Notes: generated by a model not told the origin, from the sequence alone. Positions 1-8,780 are shown, counted from the stretch's first letter. The stretch is 25,195 bases of DNA from CAWVWD01 sp045106825 (GCA_045106825.1 JBGCFH010000356.1:1-25195), one strand, 5' to 3'. Numbers and translations: made by a program.

Positions 1-499
1 AAAATTGTCAAACAACCAAAAAAATAATTTTGTTAATGAAAAATCTGCGTGAATCTGCGAAATCTGCGTGAGATGATTGTTTTGCAAGGCAAAACGTAAT
101 ATTTTCATTTTTAAGTTTAATATCAGCGAAACATGAATAAACCATGTCTGTTTTTGAAACCAATATGGTTTAAAGTCGTTTTGAAGTCACCAAAAAATCA
201 AAAAGGACGAATTTAATCTTATGTAAGGTGACGAAAACCAACAATTTTTATATCTTGCCAGTATATTCTTTCTATAAAATTTTCTCACCTTTGTAATTTT
301 AACGTTCAAATGTTACTCAAATTGGGTTTTATCATTAACTTGTGCTAAAACCTTTTAAAATAAGTAGTTAATTTTTGGTTTATTAAAATTACGATATTTA
401 CTTTTTTACAATAAAAAAGATGAATTCGTATTAATTACGTTTAATAAATCATTATTGTAAAACCAAATCATATTTTTTAAAATAAAAAATAGCTTGAGC
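1..499. other. Intergenic leader region upstream of the porP-like gene
   Basis: No gene of convincing length is visible here. The left part holds three copies of AATCTGCG at 42-49, 52-59 and 61-68. Short inverted repeats are present: AAACCA/TGGTTT at about 159-173, GTCACC/GGTGAC near 187 and 227, and TACAATAA at 407-414 facing TTATTGTA near 452-459. The last pair lies in the probable 5' untranslated region of the next gene. I could not identify a confident TAnnTTTG promoter box. The region is very AT-rich, and the window starts inside it, so the upstream neighbour is unknown. Confidence 0.5.
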
Positions 500-1519
500 A
501 TGAAGCTGAAACACTTACTCTCTTTAGTATTTTTTCTATTTTCTATAGGCATGATAAATGCCCAAGATATTCACTTTTCGCAATATGACTTGTCACCAAT
601 GACATTAAATCCTGCGAATGCTGGTGCATTCAAAGGAACGGTTCGTATTGGTGGTGTTTATCGTGATCAATGGGGATCGGTACTACAAGGAAATCAATTT
701 CGCACACCATCTTTATACGTTGACGCTCCGATTATTCGTGGGTTCCGTAAAAAAGATTGGGTTGGAGTCGCTGTAAACTTCGTAAACGATCAATCGGGAG
801 CTTACAACTATCAACAAACAAATATTGGAGCAGCTTTAGCATATCATATTGCTTTAGATCCAATGCGTAAAAACATTTTGACAATCGGTGGTCAATATAG
901 CCAAAATCAACGTCGTGCTGACGGAACTGCATTAGACTGGGGCGATCAGTTTAATTCTGCAACAGGTGCTTTTGATCTTCCTGGAAATCCGGCTAACATA
1001 TTAGATAATGTGTCTTACAATGACTTGGCGGCTGGTATTACGTTCCGTTCTCGTCCGAGAGCAGGATTGACTTGGAATCTTGGAGCGAGTATGTTCCATA
1101 TTTTAGAACCGGAAAACTCAGGATTATCTACAACAACGTCAGTTGTTCCTCAAAAAATCGTAGCGAATGCAGGTGCGACATTTGATTTAAATCAAAATTG
1201 GCAATTAACACCACAAGCTTTTTTCGCAACACAAGCTGGAACAAACGAAATCATTATTCAAACAATTGCAGGTTACAAACTTGGTACAAATGGCTTTATC
1301 TTAAATATGGGAGCTGGTTACCGTGTAAATGATGCGGCAATGGTTTTAGCAGGTTTAGAATTTAAAAACCTAAGAGTAGGTATCGCTTATGATTTAAATG
1401 TTTCTCCTTTGAGAACATATAGTAATTATCAAGGTGGCTTCGAAGTCGGTGTTGCATACATCGTTCGCATACCAAAAAATCCTACTATTCCACCAGTAAT
1501 TTTCAATTCACGTTTCTAA
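500..1519 (+). CDS. PorP/SprF family type IX secretion-associated outer-membrane protein
   Basis: The encoded protein has about 339 residues and resembles the PorP/SprF family. Members are outer-membrane barrel proteins that assist type IX secretion or help anchor secreted adhesins; many genomes carry several paralogues next to OmpA-type partners. The N-terminus is a clear signal peptide (basic MKLK, hydrophobic core, cleavage after INAQ). The mature part opens with DIHFSQY and LNPANAGAF, typical of the family, and continues as alternating aromatic/glycine-rich strands such as GVAVNFVNDQSG. An upstream TTG at 494 would add two residues, but the ATG at 500 directly precedes the signal peptide and is preferred. 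The next gene on the same strand starts 70 bp downstream, so the two probably form an operon. Which paralogue this is cannot be told. Confidence 0.88.
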   Translation: MKLKHLLSLVFFLFSIGMINAQDIHFSQYDLSPMTLNPANAGAFKGTVRIGGVYRDQWGSVLQGNQFRTPSLYVDAPIIRGFRKKDWVGVAVNFVNDQSGAYNYQQTNIGAALAYHIALDPMRKNILTIGGQYSQNQRRADGTALDWGDQFNSATGAFDLPGNPANILDNVSYNDLAAGITFRSRPRAGLTWNLGASMFHILEPENSGLSTTTSVVPQKIVANAGATFDLNQNWQLTPQAFFATQAGTNEIIIQTIAGYKLGTNGFILNMGAGYRVNDAAMVLAGLEFKNLRVGIAYDLNVSPLRTYSNYQGGFEVGVAYIVRIPKNPTIPPVIFNSRF

Positions 1520-1538
1520 TTTTTTTGATAACAATTAT

Positions 1539-1571
1539 AAGTATCGGATACTTCAAAAGTATCCGATACTT
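1539..1571 (+). terminator. Perfect 15-bp inverted repeat between porP-like and OmpA-like genes
   Basis: Arms 1539-1553 and 1557-1571 are perfect reverse complements with a 3-nt loop. Each arm is itself nearly palindromic (AGTATC, one base, GATACT). No clean T-tract follows, so it may act as a partial terminator, an RNA-stabilising hairpin or an attenuator within the operon rather than as a full stop. Confidence 0.55.
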
Positions 1572-1589
1572 TGAGTATAAATATATATA

Positions 1590-4040
1590 ATGAAAAAATT
1601 AAGTTTCCTATTTTTGTTAATGGCTGTTTTTGGCTTTCAACAGTTAGTTGCTCAACCAATGTCTATCGACAAGTTAGCAGCAGCTGAAAAGGAATTAGCA
1701 AATAAAGAATATTATACAGCTTTAGAATGGTATCTGGATGCTTATGAAGATGGCGAAGATAACATTCAAGACAATGTTGAGGTAATCAACAACATTGCAA
1801 CGCTTTATAGTCAGTTGAGAAACTATCGTAAAGCAGCAAGTTGGTACAAAAAATTAATCAACAAGGATAAAAATAATAAATATCCAAATGCAAAGTATCA
1901 TTTAGGATATGCTCTAAAAATTGATGGTAAATATACTGAAGCTTTAGAAGCCTTAAATGATTTTATGGCGAACTCTGGTGATGCAGGTATGAAAGAAAGG
2001 GCTAAAATAGAAATCGCTGGTGTAAAATTAGCTCAATCTTTACCAGCTGCTGATCCTGAAATTATTGTTGAAAATAAAACAACTCGTAATTTTAGTACAG
2101 CTTATACAGAATGGTCTCCATTGTATGCATCTGAAACTGAAATGTACTATTCTACGATGAACTCTGATAAAGTTGTTTATAGAAAAGGTGATTATCACCA
2201 AAAAATCTATAAGTCTACAAAGACAGGTGATGATTGGAGTGCCGGTACTGTTTTGGCAGAAACAGTCAATAAAAAAGGTGTTCATAATGGTACAGTAACA
2301 ATATCTGCGGATGGAAATTATATGTATTTCAGTCGTGCTGCAAAAACAGGAGAAGAGCTAACATCTTCAAAAATTTATGTAGCTGAGAAATCAGGTGGAT
2401 CTTGGAGCGAAGCAAAAGAGGTAGAAGGTTTGAATGATGCTGCTTACTTAACAACTCAACCTTCTTTTGGTAAAGTAAATGGTAAAAATGCTTTATTCTT
2501 TACATCAGATATGCCAGGTGGAAAAGGTGGTTATGATATTTATGTTGCGATTTTAAAATCTCCAACGTCCGTTGAACCTCCAATAAACTTAGGTGACGAT
2601 GTTAACACACCGCTTAATGACCAAACACCTTTTTATAAAGATGATCAATTATATTTTGCGTCAAATGGACATCCTAATTTGGGTGGTTATGACATCTTTG
2701 TCGCTGATCAAAATGGTGTAAAATGGGATAATGTTGAAAACTTAGGAAAAAGTGTTAATTCAGAATATGATGAATTATACTTCGTATTAGACCAAGAAGG
2801 TTATCATGGTTTTATGGTTTCAAATAGAAAAGGAACAAAAACTATTGAGAAAACATCAACATTTGATAAAGAAGATTCATGGAGAACTTCTGGTGATGAT
2901 ATTTGGACAGTAACATTTCCAAAACCAGTTTTTGCTAACTTAGATGTACGTGTTTTCAATCAAGATGATAAGCCAGTAAAAGGTGTAACTATCGAATTGA
3001 GAGAAAAAGGTGCTGCAAATGGTCAAGTAAAAACAAATCCTCGTGGAAACAAATTTGAATTTCCATTGGATTTAGATAAAGAATATGAAGTGATTGCAAC
3101 TCGTGATTGTTATGATGGTAGTAAAGAGGTAATTTCTACTATGAACGTTACTGATTCTAAAACGTTTGTTACAGAATTTACATTGAATGAAGATGCACCA
3201 AAAATTACTTCTCGTCGTATTAAAAAACAAATTAAGAGTGAAAGTGGTAAACCAATTGTTTTAAGTGGTTTAAACTTCGATTTAGCAAAATGGAACATTC
3301 GTCCTGATGCAGAACCTGCTTTAATTCAGGTCTTAAACTTGATGAATAAGTATCCAGCAATGATAATTGAGTTATCATCACATACGGATTCACGAGGTTC
3401 AAAACCTGCAAATGAGCGTTTATCCGAACGTCGTGCTACATCATCGAAAGAATGGTTAGTGACAAGAGGAATTGCAGCAGACAGAATTGTAGCAAAAGGT
3501 TATGGAGAAACTCAATTATTAAACGAATGTGCGGACGGTGTTACTTGTGACGAAGCATCACATGAGATGAATCGTCGTACAGAATTTAAGATTACTTCTG
3601 GACCAACTGAAATTGTTATCGAATCATTTAAAGATGAATACGAAACGGTTTATGATACAACTTACTGTGCAGGTTTGAAAGGTGCAACAGGTTCTACTAT
3701 TGACATCAATGGTTTAAACACAACAGAATTGGTGTTTGAAAAAGAAGCACACGATTTTGGTAATGTGAAGAAAGGCGAAACTGTTGAGCATACTTTCAAA
3801 TTTACGAATATCGGAAAAGAGAAGTTAGTGGTAGAATTTGCAAGCGGTTCTTGTGGTTGTACAGTTCCTGATTATCCAAAAAATGCGATTGCACCTGGAG
3901 AAACGGGCGAAATAAAAGTGGTTTATACAGCGAAAGAAGATAAAGAAATCGGTTTAGAAGATCAGCAAGAAGTAACTATCATTGCGAATACTGAACCTCC
4001 AGTTTCTTTAGTAACAATTACAGCTAAAATCGTAGAGTAA
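1590..4040 (+). CDS. TPR-PD40-OmpA protein with C-terminal DUF1573 domain (PorE-like architecture)
   Basis: The 816-residue protein starts with a signal peptide cleaved near VAQ (residue 22). TPR-like helices follow at about 30-150. PD40/WD40-like beta-propeller repeats occupy about 165-445, with repeated blades such as GGYDIYVA (314-321) and GGYDIFVA (365-372). A carboxypeptidase-regulatory-like beta domain lies at about 450-535. The OmpA peptidoglycan-binding domain at about 555-670 has HTDSRG with D600 and LSERRA with R615. The C-terminus (about 712-814) looks like DUF1573: HDFGNVKKGE, then SGSCGCTVP. The first four modules match the T9SS component PorE, which ties the outer-membrane complex to peptidoglycan; the DUF1573 tail is extra. 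No lipobox Cys is visible directly after the signal. The product presumably partners with the PorP-like protein upstream. The exact function is inferred. Confidence 0.85.
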   Translation: MKKLSFLFLLMAVFGFQQLVAQPMSIDKLAAAEKELANKEYYTALEWYLDAYEDGEDNIQDNVEVINNIATLYSQLRNYRKAASWYKKLINKDKNNKYPNAKYHLGYALKIDGKYTEALEALNDFMANSGDAGMKERAKIEIAGVKLAQSLPAADPEIIVENKTTRNFSTAYTEWSPLYASETEMYYSTMNSDKVVYRKGDYHQKIYKSTKTGDDWSAGTVLAETVNKKGVHNGTVTISADGNYMYFSRAAKTGEELTSSKIYVAEKSGGSWSEAKEVEGLNDAAYLTTQPSFGKVNGKNALFFTSDMPGGKGGYDIYVAILKSPTSVEPPINLGDDVNTPLNDQTPFYKDDQLYFASNGHPNLGGYDIFVADQNGVKWDNVENLGKSVNSEYDELYFVLDQEGYHGFMVSNRKGTKTIEKTSTFDKEDSWRTSGDDIWTVTFPKPVFANLDVRVFNQDDKPVKGVTIELREKGAANGQVKTNPRGNKFEFPLDLDKEYEVIATRDCYDGSKEVISTMNVTDSKTFVTEFTLNEDAPKITSRRIKKQIKSESGKPIVLSGLNFDLAKWNIRPDAEPALIQVLNLMNKYPAMIIELSSHTDSRGSKPANERLSERRATSSKEWLVTRGIAADRIVAKGYGETQLLNECADGVTCDEASHEMNRRTEFKITSGPTEIVIESFKDEYETVYDTTYCAGLKGATGSTIDINGLNTTELVFEKEAHDFGNVKKGETVEHTFKFTNIGKEKLVVEFASGSCGCTVPDYPKNAIAPGETGEIKVVYTAKEDKEIGLEDQQEVTIIANTEPPVSLVTITAKIVE

Positions 4041-4082
4041 GATTTTTAAATATAAGGTATGAAGTATTTCATACGTATTTGT

Positions 4083-4117
4083 AAAAAGCTATTTCGAGTA
4101 TTCGGAATAGCTTTTTG
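4083..4117 (+). terminator. Rho-independent terminator after the OmpA-like gene
   Basis: Arms AAAAAGCTATT (4083-4093) and AATAGCTTTTT (4106-4116) pair perfectly, and the stem extends inward by wobble and GC pairs. The T-run of the right arm serves as the U-tract. It sits 43 bp after the stop codon. Confidence 0.85.
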
Positions 4118-4148
4118 TTTTAATCGTTCACAGTTAACAATTCACAAT

Positions 4149-4688
4149 TCAATAACGCCATTCATCGAAGAACTTACCGAATATCTTAGCCAAATTATAA
4201 GCATCGTCAATACCTCGATGATGTGTACCTTCAAACTCAAAACCTTCCACTTTTACTGCTTTCTTCAGACCAAAAGGTTTATTTAAACCTCGAATCTGTT
4301 GATATTGGGCTTTTAGATTAATATGTTCTTCTGCCCAATCTGAATAGATATCGTGAAACTCACAATCTTTGATGAGTTGTGTTTTGTCATAATTTCCCCA
4401 AGAACAAAGCAAATATTCCTCGTCATCAATACCAATCCAATCCTGAAATTCTTCTACAACGGTATAGAATTTCGCAGCACGATTGACATCAACTTGTGTA
4501 ATACTTGTCAATTGAATACAAAAAGGCGATAAAAATGGATGCACAACAGGTTTAACAAAACGACAAAAAGTATCTTCGATTTCTGCATATTCGTTGAGTT
4601 TTATAGCTCCAATTTCAATAATCTCAGCTTGTCGATTTCCTCTATTTTCCCAGCAAGTTGCTTCTAAGTCGTAAACAATGAAATTCAT
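4149..4688 (-). CDS. DEDDh-type 3'-5' exonuclease domain protein (ERI1/KapD-like)
   Basis: This 179-residue protein is a single RNase T/DNA polymerase III epsilon-type exonuclease domain, which removes nucleotides from 3' ends using two metal ions. The ExoI motif is seen as VYDLEAT with D7 and E9. The ExoII region is LCSWGNYDKTQL with D101. The ExoIII motif is HRGIDDA with H157 and D162, the DEDDh spacing. The GLKKAV stretch and overall size resemble the ERI1/KapD group of small stand-alone exonucleases. The natural substrate is unknown. The gene converges on the OmpA-like operon and faces away from the membrane-protein gene at 4807; the intervening space is filled by a repeat hairpin. Confidence 0.85.
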   Translation of the reverse strand: MNFIVYDLEATCWENRGNRQAEIIEIGAIKLNEYAEIEDTFCRFVKPVVHPFLSPFCIQLTSITQVDVNRAAKFYTVVEEFQDWIGIDDEEYLLCSWGNYDKTQLIKDCEFHDIYSDWAEEHINLKAQYQQIRGLNKPFGLKKAVKVEGFEFEGTHHRGIDDAYNLAKIFGKFFDEWRY

Positions 4689-4806
4689 GGTTGTAGTTGA
4701 AGTAGTTTGTTAGTTTGAGTAGTTTTTGTAGATTTGTAGTAAGAGTTTTTGTACATTACAAAACTACTTAAACTACTCAAACTATAAAACAACTTAAACT
4801 ATAAAT
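4689..4806. repeat. Dispersed TAGTTTAAG-type hairpin repeat, copy A
   Basis: The whole divergent spacer between two genes is an imperfect long palindrome of AGTAGTTT-like units. TAGTTTGAGTAGTTT (4711-4725) pairs perfectly with its complement at 4770-4784, and further units flank both sides. Related copies occur at 6473-6573 and 10321-10440. Because the spacer is divergent, promoters for both genes must lie in or overlap the repeat. Confidence 0.7.
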
Positions 4807-5217
4807 ATGAAATTCGGAGCATCTTTTCTATTACATGCAGGATTAGGATTTGTTTTAACCATGTTTTTCCCTTGGTGGTCAGTTGTGATATTGGCGTTTA
4901 TCATTGGTTTTCTGTTGAAAGTTGAAGGCTGGCAAGCATTTTTGGCAGGATTTGTAGGAATGATGGGACTTTGGATGGGTTATGCGACATTTATGGATTA
5001 CCAGAATGGAGCAATTTTATCTGAAAAAGTAGCTCAATTATTTCAATTGTCTCAATCGAATTACTTGATTTATATCACAGGATTTATTGGTGGTTTATTA
5101 GGTGGAATGGGAGCGTTGACTGGTCGTTACTTTAGAGATGTAATTATGCCTGAAAAAGGGCGTTACGGTACACGAAGACGTCGTAGCCGTTATAGTTTAA
5201 AAATAGCAGAAGAATAA
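4807..5217 (+). CDS. Small polytopic inner-membrane protein, function unknown
   Basis: I do not recognise this 136-residue protein. It has about four hydrophobic segments: residues 5-22, 24-40, 44-64 and a Gly-rich one around 87-107 (GFIGGLLGGMGALTG). A cytoplasmic-looking basic tail follows (RYGTRRRRSRYSLKIAEE). The short soluble loop between segments 3 and 4 holds polar, Gln-rich residues. It starts with ATG directly after repeat copy A and converges on the PLP-enzyme gene. No catalytic motif is seen. Confidence 0.75.
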   Translation: MKFGASFLLHAGLGFVLTMFFPWWSVVILAFIIGFLLKVEGWQAFLAGFVGMMGLWMGYATFMDYQNGAILSEKVAQLFQLSQSNYLIYITGFIGGLLGGMGALTGRYFRDVIMPEKGRYGTRRRRSRYSLKIAEE

Positions 5218-5242
5218 GTATTTTTTTAATATTTTGATTGTT

Positions 5243-5275
5243 ATTCGACATTCGACACAAAGCCGAATGTCGAAT
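5243..5275. terminator. Hairpin between convergent genes
   Basis: Arms ATTCGACATTCG (5243-5254) and CGAATGTCGAAT (5264-5275) are a perfect 12-bp inverted repeat with a 9-nt loop. It sits between two convergent genes, where a bidirectional stop is expected, but neither side has a long T-tract. Confidence 0.6.
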
Positions 5276-5286
5276 GAAAAATTCTT

Positions 5287-6468
5287 CTATACAATAGCTT
5301 TCGTTAACGTTTCTTTCTCAATATTTAATTTTTGAAAAGCACTTTTTAAATCATTAATCAAATCTTCTACATCTTCAATACCAACACTTAATCGAATCAT
5401 GGAATCGGTCAATCCAACTTTCAAACGTTCTTCTTTTGGAATTGAGCCGTGAGTCATCGAAGCAGGATGTCCAATTAAGGACTCAACGCCACCTAAAGAT
5501 TCCGCTAAGGAAAAATAGTGCGTATTTGCCAGAATTTTTGTTGCATCTTCAAAATTATCACCTTTTATATCAAACGAAACCATTCCACCGAAATCACGCA
5601 TTTGCTTTTTTGCAATGTCATGATTTGGATGAGATTCAAAACCAGGATAGCGAACTTGATTAACTTCGGGTTGTTGTCGTAAGAAGTCGGCAATTGCACG
5701 AGCATTCTCACAAGCACGTTGTACACGCAAGTGTAAGGTCTTAATTCCACGCAAAATCAAGAAACAATCTTGTGGTCCAGGAATTGCTCCTGAAGCATTT
5801 TGAATAAATTTTAACCTTTTGTACAATTCCTCGTTCTTACTAACAACTGCACCTAAAATCGTATCAGAATGCCCACCTAAATACTTTGTCGCTGAGTGTA
5901 AAACCAAATCAGCACCTAAGTCTAACGGTTGTTGTAAATAAGGCGAAGCAAATGTATTATCTACACAAGTAATTATATTATGTTTTTTAACAATATTACA
6001 AATTGCCTCAATATCGACAATGTTTAACATCGGATTTGTAGGGGTTTCTATCCAAATTAATTTCGTTTCAGGACGAATTTCTTTTTCAAAATCCACCAAA
6101 TTATTCATATCTACAAAACGAGATTTGATGCCGAAAGGCTCATAAATTCTACGCATCAAACGATAAGAACCACCATATAAATCATTAATAGATAAAATTT
6201 CATCACCTGTTTTAAAAAGTTTAATCACAGCATCTAAAGCCGCCAAACCGCTACCGAAAGCAACTGCTCCAAATCCGTTTTCTAAAGCTGCTAAATTTTC
6301 CTCTAAAGCCTGACGAGTTGGATTTTGGGTTCGAGCATATTCAAATCCTTTATGAACACCTGGTGCATCTTGCACATAAGTTGATGTCTGAAAAATCGGT
6401 GTCATAATCGCACCTGTACTCGGATCAGGTTGAATACCTGCATGAATTACTTTTGTATTAAATTTCAT
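5287..6468 (-). CDS. metB: Cys/Met-metabolism PLP enzyme, cystathionine gamma-synthase-like
   Basis: The 393-residue protein belongs to the Cys/Met metabolism PLP-dependent family (fold type I), which makes or breaks cystathionine and related thioethers. It begins FNTKVIHAG as is usual. The phosphate-contacting Y44xR46 leads into NPTR (49-52). D170 in the VDNTFASP block pairs with the pyridine nitrogen. SATKYLGGHSD carries the Schiff-base lysine K195. The length is normal for cystathionine gamma-synthase or gamma-lyase. Sequence alone does not separate synthase (methionine synthesis) from lyase (cysteine synthesis) or homocysteine-forming variants, so the symbol is tentative. Repeat copy B lies directly upstream, between this gene and the DUF445 gene on the same strand. 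Confidence 0.88.
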   Translation of the reverse strand: MKFNTKVIHAGIQPDPSTGAIMTPIFQTSTYVQDAPGVHKGFEYARTQNPTRQALEENLAALENGFGAVAFGSGLAALDAVIKLFKTGDEILSINDLYGGSYRLMRRIYEPFGIKSRFVDMNNLVDFEKEIRPETKLIWIETPTNPMLNIVDIEAICNIVKKHNIITCVDNTFASPYLQQPLDLGADLVLHSATKYLGGHSDTILGAVVSKNEELYKRLKFIQNASGAIPGPQDCFLILRGIKTLHLRVQRACENARAIADFLRQQPEVNQVRYPGFESHPNHDIAKKQMRDFGGMVSFDIKGDNFEDATKILANTHYFSLAESLGGVESLIGHPASMTHGSIPKEERLKVGLTDSMIRLSVGIEDVEDLINDLKSAFQKLNIEKETLTKAIV

Positions 6469-6472
6469 TTTT

Positions 6473-6573
6473 TAGTTTAAGTAGTTTAAGTAGTTTAAGT
6501 AGTTGTGTAGTTTAGTAGTTGTGATAACACGTATGAACTACTTAACTAACAACTACTAAAACAACTTAAACTA
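6473..6573. repeat. Dispersed TAGTTTAAG-type hairpin repeat, copy B
   Basis: The outer ends TAGTTTAAG (6473-6481) and CTTAAACTA (6565-6573) are perfect complements. The left arm carries three tandem 9-bp TAGTTTAAG units, then TAGTTGTG variants. The right arm is a more diverged complement. The element reaches into the 3' end of the DUF445 gene: its last codons and its TAA stop (6566-6568 on the minus strand) lie inside the right arm. Confidence 0.75.
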
Positions 6574-7813
6574 AGAATAACATTTGCAAAAAACCTGCAA
6601 ATAATCCTAAAATAGCTCCGACCAAAATTAGTTTTAATTCATCTTCTTCAAAAACAGGATGTAGAAAACCTTCAAATTCGCTTGAAGTTAGGTTCGACAT
6701 TTTATCATTCAAAGTATTTTCCATATCTATTGCTTCATCCATATAATCAAAACTTTGATGAATGGCTTTAGGCAAAAAATCGAGGTAAATGGTTGATAAT
6801 TCGTGTTTTATCATCGTATAGGATTGTCGTCCTGTAAGTAATTGTACGATAGAACGGAATGAACCAGCGGTATTATCTACCGCTTTCTCTACGTTTTTTC
6901 GAATGATAGAATGAAGCAAGTTTTGATTTTTTCCATTAAAAATCGCTTCAAATATATTTTTAGTTGTTAATATTTTTTTGCTAACGATTTCTGCATAAGT
7001 TGCAGCAACCGCTTTTTGTCGTTTCAAAAATAAACCTTGAATCGTAATAAAACCTAATTTAATAGGATTTGTTGGTTTGAAAATAAGTTTTAATGCTAAC
7101 CAATTTGTTAAATAACCAACAGCCAAACCTCCGATAGGTAAAATTATCCATGAAAATTGAAAATCCTGAATATAATACCATAATACCATTTGTATTAAAC
7201 CAAATAAAAACCCAAAATATAAACCTGAACGTTCTAAAAACTTAAATTCCTTTTCGCCACAACTCAAAAAGATTTCATTTAGTAAGGCTTTATCTTGTTC
7301 TAATTGTTGAATAATCATTGATTTTACATCAAAAATCTCCTCAATATGCTCTTGTATATCTTTGATTGTTGCTTCAATTGTATGCGGAATTTCTTTTTTT
7401 GCATCTTTAAAAAAATGCTTTTTGATATCGTTAGGAAGAAAAAACCAAGGTAAAGGCATTTTTTCATTAAGTGCTTTGTCCATTGATTCTATCGAAATCG
7501 GTTCAAGAGAAGGATACAACTGTTCTGTAATGATTTCGGGTTTGATTTTAGCAAAGATTTCGTTGAGGTCAATCAATTTTCCGACCATTAAATCCACAGA
7601 TATTCCTGCCATTTTTCCTGCACGAGAAGGAATAATGCCTTGCCAATAAGCAATCGTAAAACCTGTTCGTTCTAATGGATAAAAAGTCATCCAAATCGCT
7701 AATTTATTTGTTAACCAACCAATCAAAGCTGCCGAAAATGGAATAATCGCCAAGCCTAACCAATCCGTGTAGGCTTCAAAAAAACGATATACAGCATTTG
7801 CAGCGAGTTCCAT
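6566..7813 (-). CDS. DUF445 family membrane protein
   Basis: The 415-residue protein matches the DUF445 family, whose relatives include B. subtilis YheB; the function is not established. The hallmark motif appears twice: GWLTNKLAIWMTFYPL near residues 32-47, and GYLTNWLALKLIFKP in the second half. This points to an internal duplication with hydrophobic segments in each half. A C-terminal membrane segment (GAILGLFAGFLQMLF) closes the protein. Between the two halves lies a long soluble helical region. The translational stop falls within repeat copy B, so the final Leu-Val come from repeat sequence. It may be cotranscribed with the PLP enzyme downstream of it. Confidence 0.85.
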   Translation of the reverse strand: MELAANAVYRFFEAYTDWLGLAIIPFSAALIGWLTNKLAIWMTFYPLERTGFTIAYWQGIIPSRAGKMAGISVDLMVGKLIDLNEIFAKIKPEIITEQLYPSLEPISIESMDKALNEKMPLPWFFLPNDIKKHFFKDAKKEIPHTIEATIKDIQEHIEEIFDVKSMIIQQLEQDKALLNEIFLSCGEKEFKFLERSGLYFGFLFGLIQMVLWYYIQDFQFSWIILPIGGLAVGYLTNWLALKLIFKPTNPIKLGFITIQGLFLKRQKAVAATYAEIVSKKILTTKNIFEAIFNGKNQNLLHSIIRKNVEKAVDNTAGSFRSIVQLLTGRQSYTMIKHELSTIYLDFLPKAIHQSFDYMDEAIDMENTLNDKMSNLTSSEFEGFLHPVFEEDELKLILVGAILGLFAGFLQMLFLV

Positions 7814-8253
7814 TATTAATGATTTTACGATTTAATTTGATTCATTACAAAGTGAGTTCTTTGGCATAAACACAATTTGGAAATATTTTAATATAAATCA
7901 AAGTTTCAATAGTTTTAAATTAAGAATTATACTATTTATTATTCACAAATAATTTATTGTAAATATTGCTAATACTTGTATTTTGTTTTTATATGACATT
8001 TTTTAATGTCACAATAATTGTTTTCCATTTTTAATTCCAAAATTAGACTTTTTGGGAATTTATATAAGTTATTATTTTTTATATGTAATACTTATGATTA
8101 AATATAATTATTTTTAATTAATTGATTATCAGTTTTTTATAAATATTTTTTTGTTTTAAATAAATAAAATTGAGTGTGGTTTTATTTTTTGGCATCTAAC
8201 TTGCCTATTGATAAGTAACCATGTATTTATTATAAAAATAAAAAAAAATCACC
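7814..8253. other. 440-bp divergent intergenic region
   Basis: The spacer is extremely AT-rich and contains no ORF that looks coding. It must hold the promoters of the divergent DUF445 and SPOR-like genes. A small hairpin, TGACATT/AATGTCA with a TTTT loop, spans 7994-8011. A weak -7-like TAACTTGC at about 8197 precedes the rightward gene. Nothing else is recognisable. Confidence 0.5.
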
Positions 8254-8718
8254 ATGAAAATATTTACTACTTTATTATTATCATTATTTTGTACTGTTAT
8301 TACATTTGCTCAAACAAGTCCTTTTTCTGAAAATGAGATTGATATGACACAATCAGTTGCTAAAGGTACGGCAGTTATCGGAGCATTTGGGGAAGTTGTG
8401 AAGGTTGAGTCTTTAATGAAAGAAAGCAGTATCAATGGAGGAATTTACAAAAGACCGACTTATTTTAGCGAAGATTTTACTGGATATACGATTCAATTAA
8501 CAACATCAATGGAACGTTTGGCAGACGACAATGCTTTATTTGGGGAGTTTGGTGATTTAATGATTGAAGAAAATACGAATCCAAAATATTGTTATATGAT
8601 GGGAGATTTTAGAACAAAAGATGGTGCTGAAAAATTCTTAGAAACAGTAATTTTGTACCGTTACCCTGAAGCTAAAGTACTTCGTTACAAAAAAGGAAAG
8701 CGTAAGAAATTAAAATAA
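8254..8718 (+). CDS. Secreted small protein with SPOR-like C-terminal region
   Basis: The 154-residue product has a signal peptide ending at about TFAQ (residue 20), so it should be periplasmic or surface-exposed. The mature domain (about 65-145) has the look of a SPOR-type fold: GYTIQLTTS at one end, then YCYMMGDFRTKDGAEKFLE, then PEAKVLRYKKG. That is the beta-alpha-beta order with the 'G-F-T-A-L' pattern known from SPOR domains that bind denuded peptidoglycan. The match is by eye and weak in places. The very basic C-terminus (KKGKRKKLK) is unusual. The gene stands alone and is followed by a strong terminator. Confidence 0.7.
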   Translation: MKIFTTLLLSLFCTVITFAQTSPFSENEIDMTQSVAKGTAVIGAFGEVVKVESLMKESSINGGIYKRPTYFSEDFTGYTIQLTTSMERLADDNALFGEFGDLMIEENTNPKYCYMMGDFRTKDGAEKFLETVILYRYPEAKVLRYKKGKRKKLK

Positions 8719-8744
8719 TATTAATCTTTAGACAAACTCTAAGT

Positions 8745-8780
8745 AAAAGCAATGCTAATTCGTTTGGCATTGCTTTTTTT
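8745..8780 (+). terminator. Rho-independent terminator after the SPOR-like gene
   Basis: AAAAGCAATGC (8745-8755) pairs perfectly with GCATTGCTTTT (8767-8777) and is followed by a run of T. Confidence 0.88.

Noticed and set aside
4059..4286. Open frame of 75 codons on the + strand
   Set aside because: It overlaps the terminator and the antisense of the exonuclease 3' end, and its translation is low-complexity Phe/Ile-rich without family features.
5436..5663. Open frames within the PLP-enzyme gene on either strand
   Set aside because: They are shadows of a strongly conserved coding frame with its catalytic lysine.
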